Source: Euglena gracilis | Lineage: Eukaryota > Euglenida > Euglenophyceae > Euglenales | DNA: 64,000 bases | Direction: 5' to 3' | Assembly (NCBI GenBank): GCA_039621445.1 | Contig: CP154954.1 | Location: forward strand, 48,897,847-48,961,846 | Shown here: piece after piece, positions 62,501-64,000 of the stretch | Layout of the letters: every line of letters begins with the position of its first letter | Position numbering within the stretch: position 1 is the first letter of the stretch | Made by a program: the position numbers and the translations under genes | The notes under the pieces: model-generated | The model's database searches: none | Seen by the model: only the letters and a program-made list of their open reading frames with translations | What the model was told of the DNA's origin: nothing

Positions 62501-63816
62501 GCCCTAGTTTGCACAGCTGAGATTTTCGGTAAGGTGCGTGTGTACATGCACCCACGCATGCATTCATGCAGAAGAAAAAGAAAGAAGATATGCATTCCAT
62601 ACGTGAGATACACAGCAGCCTTGTCCTTTTTTCTTTCATTGTCTCTTCCATCAACTATCTAACCCCCGGGGGGTTACATTTTTAACCACTCATAATTCCC
62701 AATCCGGTTTGGTGGTTGGGGTTGCAAGCAGGATTGGGCTCTAAGTTGACGTTTGGTGTTTTCCTGGAAGGGGTTCACAAAAGTGCCTTTTTGTCCTAAA
62801 AGGTATTTTGGGTCGGTATTTTTGTCATCACGTTATGGGTTGGCATGTGGTGCACACGTGTTGGCAGATTTTGTTTTTGAATCCTTGTTCCCTTTTTGGC
62901 CTGAGGGGCTTGAGTGGGAGGGGGGTTAGAAGCCTGTGACACCAAAATCTGACACGTGCCTGAAGGTGGAACATCGTGCCCAATGAAATCCGCGTGCACA
63001 GCATAATTTGTCCTGCACGCCCAATTGCATTGTGAAATGCGCCTTTTGCATTATTCCCAACACTCCTCCGTCTCTGATTTCACCAACCGCATTGCCCCAG
63101 CTCCCTGCTGATCAACGGACGTGGTGCCCATCGTCGTCGGTGCCTGTGTCGGGGCCTTCTTCCTCCTCCTCATCCTGGTGGGGTGGTACGTGTGGAAGTC
63201 CTCGCGTGGCCAGGGCCCTGGGGTCATGCTACCTGAGGCTGGCACCCAAATGAGGCCGAAACGCTGAATTCGCCGCACATGGTTTTAGTCTTCCGATGCA
63301 AAATGGTGTGTCAGTATGGCTGCTCTTTTGCAGCGGCAACGCTCCCCTTCATTTTTGGCCCAAAGCGCGGAGTGTCAAGCCACTGCGTGATAAGGTGACC
63401 TCTTAAAATAAAAGACTAGTTTTTGTAGTTTTTTTTGTAGTTTGATATCAAGGGATGAATATAACCAAGGACATCGTACTCAGACACCCTCACACTCAGC
63501 AAAGAAGATAACACTGGAATTCTTTCATCTTCCTCGCCCCTTCACCACAGAGGGACTGTCCTCTGAATGCACTTGTTTTATGTGTGTGCACGTCCGTGTT
63601 TTCCGTGTTTTGTATACATGTTCTTGTGTTTTCCATGTATGTCGTGTATGTGTGTGTGTGTGTGTGTGTTTTCCATGTTTTCCGGCGGTTTCTGACCGCT
63701 GAGGCGGCCCTTCCCGGGGCTGTGCAGGCGACATGCGGGCCCTGCGCAAGCAGTTCTCCGACGTGAAGGTGGCAGAGGACTGCGCCGAGGCCATCGCCTG
63801 CTTCGACCTGGATGCG
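43645..63816 (+). CDS. Membrane receptor-like protein with two PstS-like modules and one transmembrane helix (gene continues past the window)
   Basis: PstS is the periplasmic phosphate-binding protein of bacterial ABC importers; related type II periplasmic-binding folds serve as ligand sensors. Here a signal peptide leads into a complete PstS-like module (43.6-51.1 kb), then a second, more divergent module (51.8-62.3 kb). A transmembrane helix follows (VVPIVVGACVGAFFLLLILV, stop-transfer KSSR) and then a cytoplasmic start (DMRALRKQFSDVKVAEDCAE). Exons are short and GC-rich, and many joins match in phase. The likely role is binding phosphate or a similar anion outside the cell and signalling through a cytoplasmic domain to the right of the window, perhaps a cyclase or kinase. 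Ligand and output domain are inference. The second module lacks a clear exon for the RSDGSGTT-type loop. Confidence 0.7.
45067..45211 (+). CDS. Receptor exon 2: PstS-like module 1
   Basis: The acceptor TTTCTAG (45066) supplies two bases that complete the codon of exon 1. It reads DPVVFKLKPGIEAFAAECGP, ADTLQGPALDG and VDFAAS, the last equal to the PstS signature VDFAxSD. The end is uncertain. A GC donor after TCA (45196) or the GTGGGC at 45212 are possible, and there is no GT directly after the signature. Confidence 0.75.
45428..45618 (+). CDS. Receptor exon 3: PstS-like module 1, hinge strand and IFxGxI helix
   Basis: It reads ALNQSDYNKYPDIQMYPVLA, then TAIVPVYNLNGPQNLILS and TTVLSQIFSGQI. 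PstS proteins have ..YPxxxxxxVPVYN(L).....LxL....L..IFxGxI at the same place. The donor is GTATGC at 45619, in phase 2. The acceptor is CCACAG (45427) or TGGCAG (45449). Confidence 0.9.
45895..45949 (+). CDS. Receptor exon 4: PstS-like module 1, WxD..I..xNP segment
   Basis: The acceptor TCCCTGCAG (45894) completes the Lys codon. It reads AWDDSRIKSSNPNFTSWK, the equivalent of KWxDPxIxxxNPxxxLP in PstS. It ends in phase 0 before GTCCCC at 45950. Confidence 0.85.
46590..46631 (+). CDS. Receptor exon 5: PstS-like module 1, strand before the anion loop
   Basis: A 42-bp exon in phase 0 reading MDAPNQSIELVTRA, matching the xxPxxPIxVVxR strand of PstS. The acceptor is TCAAGAG (46589) and the donor is GTCCCA at 46632. 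Its small size makes the exact ends less certain. Confidence 0.65.
47067..47141 (+). CDS. Receptor exon 6: anion-binding loop and helix of module 1
   Basis: The acceptor is GTCCTCCAG (47066) and the donor is GTGAGC (47142), phase 0 on both sides. It reads DASDTTAVFKTALYAFSRTF and ANSVE. With exon 5 this gives RADASDTTxxF. PstS proteins bind phosphate through (R)xDxSGTTxxF at this loop. The Gly of SGTT is replaced by Asp, which could alter or weaken anion binding. Confidence 0.85.
48120..48325 (+). CDS. Receptor exon 7: module 1, TPGxIGY-like segment
   Basis: It reads PGTGAGRTPTRARGPEALTS, then YVFRTPWTLGYAPFQHAVQC and NVSQVMVSKSSGVAVQASLA. It matches GxxGNEGVAxxVxxTPGSIGYVxxxYA...... of PstS. 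The ends are approximate (acceptor GATGCCAG at 48119; donor GTCCGC at 48326 or an AG|GC site at 48305). Confidence 0.8.
48752..48935 (+). CDS. Receptor exon 8: module 1 with a Ser/Gly-rich insertion
   Basis: The frame opens DSITFAVLEKGSSFGGSTGR, which suits the ESVxxA helix of PstS. It continues SYSSGASGSSWSGGSSGSYN and RPSNVSYSSQNVAYRKST. The Ser/Gly stretch is not part of normal PstS and probably forms a surface loop. The borders are approximate. Confidence 0.6.
49340..49380 (+). CDS. Receptor exon 9
   Basis: A short exon between acceptor GTCCATAG (49339) and donor GTGAGC (49381). The only open frame reads FLNNVHVNICDLQ and ends in phase 0, which fits the next exon. It has no motif of its own. 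Confidence 0.55.
49540..49614 (+). CDS. Receptor exon 10
   Basis: The acceptor is CACTTTTAG (49539), phase 0. It reads VFSVDSVLLDRSKGAFHCLT and ADLTN, then a GC donor (AAC|GCCCGC). Using it, the peptide continues LTN-KPGNNAWPIVTYNYVVL, which follows the PstS order exactly. No GT donor exists before the in-frame stop. Confidence 0.65.
50193..50472. mobile_element. Introner-like element with CAGGGG/CCCCTG ends, copy 3
   Basis: The left end is CAGGGGTTCTTTTAGTCTTG and the right end is GGTCTTAAAAAAACCCCTG. Flanks carry CGAGAC on both sides (50187-50192 and 50475-50480). The middle shares AAATTTTTTAAAAGGGTGCT and TTTTTAGCATTTTCGGGCAA with copies 1 and 2. It lies in the intron directly upstream of receptor exon 11. 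Confidence 0.7.
50525..50659 (+). CDS. Receptor exon 11: C-terminal strand and helix of module 1
   Basis: It reads KPGNNAWPIVTYNYVVLRKS, then TLRAGATCDTVRATVAFWQW and FLTAT. PstS proteins carry (A/S)YPIxxYTYxxxxK........xFLxWxLT at this place. The donor is GTGCCC at 50660. This is one of the clearest PstS matches in the window. Confidence 0.9.
50925..51062 (+). CDS. Receptor exon 12: end of module 1
   Basis: The frame reads TEFLASLSTRRPRLGL, then PPIESVAQDHYFVQPPDAVR and SMVVRR. The last helix of PstS has the form A..LGYVPLPxxVxxxV, and AQDHYFVQPPDAVRSMV fits. The ends are approximate. Confidence 0.6.
51780..51962 (+). CDS. Receptor exon 13: start of PstS-like module 2 or linker
   Basis: It reads LAGDVTCAGQPVAQVAVVRQ and EAAAGEASVSE, then a GT donor at 51963 in phase 0 that fits the next exon. 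It has no diagnostic motif. It is assigned by position, GC-rich codons and phase. The start is approximate. Confidence 0.45.
52260..52620. repeat. Left half of a long inverted repeat (partner 54050-54490)
   Basis: Landmarks here (GGCTTTATATTTGGACGGGA, TTTCAAGGCCCTCAGGGGGG, CATTGTGTACC, AAATGGAGCATTTCTG, CACCAGCGTCTGGCTCC) return in reverse complement at 54050-54490. The arms are about 330-430 bp and 1.4 kb apart. It lies in an intron of the receptor gene. Confidence 0.8.
54050..54490. repeat. Right half of a long inverted repeat (partner 52260-52620)
   Basis: Reverse-complement copy of 52260-52620. It is followed directly by the inverted copy of the 495-960 repeat (54480-54870), so two repeat families meet here. 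Confidence 0.8.
55317..55349 (+). CDS. Receptor exon 14: module 2
   Basis: The acceptor is CTGCCGGCAG (55316) and the donor is GTGTTG (55350), phase 0. The exon reads LTEVYMADRAQ, resembling the first helix of PstS (PxxLYxxWxxxY). It is short and therefore less certain. Confidence 0.5.
55690..55985 (+). CDS. Receptor exon 15: module 2, hinge strand and TLARILEGDI helix
   Basis: It follows ATCCGACGAG, in phase 0. It reads VPACKDIQSLCAKGPCPPFS, YAAGSLATPAAVAVALGANQ, LLFAGVALAVVSQYDLVLDV and PTLARILEGDIRT. The pattern VALAVVxxYxLVLDxxTLAxILxGDI is that of PstS between hinge and IFxGxI. Four Cys near the start may form disulfides. The end is not fixed; no exon equivalent to AWDDSRI follows clearly. 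Confidence 0.75.
55986..58944. other. Intron-like stretch of the receptor gene, possibly hiding a missing exon
   Basis: By comparison with module 1, exons for the W-D-I and D-x-S-x-TT segments of module 2 should lie here. I found none that I can support. The stretch holds the CA array, a GGACCGCCC-type repeat (56720-57065), and a dispersed-repeat copy on the - strand (57990-58160). Confidence 0.45.
56497..56658. repeat. (CA)n microsatellite
   Basis: A long CA array with a few CACT and CAGCA interruptions, in an intron of the receptor gene. Confidence 0.95.
58945..59118 (+). CDS. Receptor exon 16: module 2, GNEGV/TPGSIGY-like segment
   Basis: The frame reads GLGAMGQHEPNFTGAALLVA, then QRFGTEQQLRTMVAGTPFTL and GITTSGGEFGGDVKLA. 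The second half fits ..VxxTPGSIGYVxxxYA... of PstS (MVAGTPFTLGITTSGG). The ends are approximate. Confidence 0.7.
59323..59577. mobile_element. Introner-like element with CAGGGG/CCCCTG ends, divergent copy 4
   Basis: The left end is CAGGGG plus a T-run and AGACTTGGACCCCTGG. The right end is GGTCTTAAAAAAAAACCCCT. The middle differs from copies 1-3. No clear target duplication was seen. It lies in the intron between receptor exons 16 and 17. Confidence 0.5.
59776..59889 (+). CDS. Receptor exon 17: module 2, xFVxPxxxSI helix
   Basis: The acceptor is CCCCCCACAG (59775). It reads LRRPEGTLVAPAPASILACA and SAAASYALPARATAAHC. PstS proteins have xGxFVxPTxxSVxAAxxxA at this place. The donor is GTGTGT at 59890, or a GC site a few codons earlier. 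Confidence 0.75.
60810..60914 (+). CDS. Receptor exon 18: module 2, YPLSDTVYFVVRP strand
   Basis: The acceptor is TGGGGCAG (60809). It reads LWPASAGLDLGASADPACYP and LSDTVYFVVRP, the equivalent of the xYPIxxYTYxxV strand of PstS and of AWPIVTYNYVVL in module 1. The donor is GTGCCG at 60915, in phase 0. Ignoring it gives a stop nine bases later. Confidence 0.8.
62096..62278 (+). CDS. Receptor exon 19: last helices of module 2
   Basis: The acceptor is CATGGCAG (62095), phase 0. It reads TPQCDRPSAAALDTESVAFL, then RWAFGADSLAAALEDAGL and APLATASPAVVAAND. PstS ends with xFLxWxxxxxxxxxAxxLGYxPLPxxVxxx, which matches closely. The donor is GTGGGG at 62279, in phase 0. Confidence 0.85.
63101..63205 (+). 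CDS. Receptor exon 20: juxtamembrane and transmembrane helix
   Basis: The frame from 63112 reads VVPIVVGACVGAFFLLLILV, GWYVWKSSR: about 24 hydrophobic residues, then a basic stop-transfer. The donor GTGGCC at 63206 leaves phase 1 and fits the next exon exactly. The only AG acceptor nearby (GCCCCAG at 63100) opens a different frame (LPADQRT), in the phase that exon 19 needs, and the two frames differ by one base near 63120. A one-base sequencing error, or an unusual acceptor, is likely. Confidence 0.7.
63728..63816 (+). CDS. Receptor exon 21: start of the cytoplasmic region
   Basis: The acceptor is CTGTGCAG (63727). Two bases complete the Arg codon of exon 20. It reads DMRALRKQFSDVKVAEDCAE and AIACFDLDA, then a GTGTCC donor at 63817. 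It is soluble, helix-like sequence directly behind the membrane; the family is not recognisable from so little. The gene must continue beyond 64000. Confidence 0.65.
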
Positions 63817-64000
63817 GTGTCCTGGCCAGGCGTCTCTTGATTGCATGGGGTGGGGGGGGGCAGCGTTGACAACGTTGCCACCCAAGGATTGAGCCTTCGG
63901 CAGTATCGTCTGGTGCTCGATGGCTGGGTTCGTCAAGGTTTTCCCCGTCGGCAGCCAACCCCGGATGGGACACACCCCGGAAGGGGCTGACAGAAGCCTG

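Overview
The window looks like nuclear DNA of a single-celled eukaryote, probably an alga or other protist; the lineage is not resolved. Protein-coding sequence lies in short, very GC-rich exons (third positions almost always G or C). Long introns and spacers separate them, filled with homopolymer runs, microsatellites, foldback repeats and small mobile elements. Most exon joins where homology can be followed use GT-AG with matching phases. Several joins fit a GC donor instead, and a few fit neither.

Every gene I can support is on the + strand. (1) A TRF4/PAPD5-like non-canonical poly(A) polymerase has exons at 1317-1498, 15843-15999, 17768-17870 and 19092-19185; its N-terminal catalytic half is upstream of the window. 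(2) A complete MPP10 gene (U3 snoRNP, small-subunit processome) at about 2349-14249 lies wholly inside the 14.3 kb first visible intron of that polymerase gene, on the same strand. (3) About 19.2-25 kb holds only repeats: ATT, CTG and CTA arrays, degenerate telomere-like TTAGGG repeats and a dispersed palindrome. (4) About 25.2-33.8 kb holds exons of an unrecognised Pro/Ala/Ser-rich protein with one clear leucine zipper. (5) 34004-41195 can be assembled in phase into an unrecognised protein of about 138 residues, with a charged helical half and a Cys-rich, hydrophobic C-terminus. (6) 43645 to beyond the right edge encodes a large secreted/membrane protein: a signal peptide, a PstS-like (periplasmic phosphate-binding type) module, a second PstS-like module, one transmembrane helix, and the start of a cytoplasmic region.

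The most interesting items are three. The first is the tandem PstS-like ectodomain receptor, a domain arrangement that suggests a cell-surface phosphate or anion sensor in a eukaryote. The second is the same-strand nesting of MPP10 in the polymerase gene. The third is two previously unnamed kinds of mobile element. One is a composite element (two copies, each with terminal inverted repeats, target-site duplications of 10-12 bp, and paired foldback arrays whose repeat unit differs between copies). The other is a 250-300 bp family with CAGGGG..CCCCTG ends that sits between exons and resembles introner elements.

Exon ends given here were placed by eye from reading frame, splice-site pattern and remembered family features. 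No alignment or database search was run.
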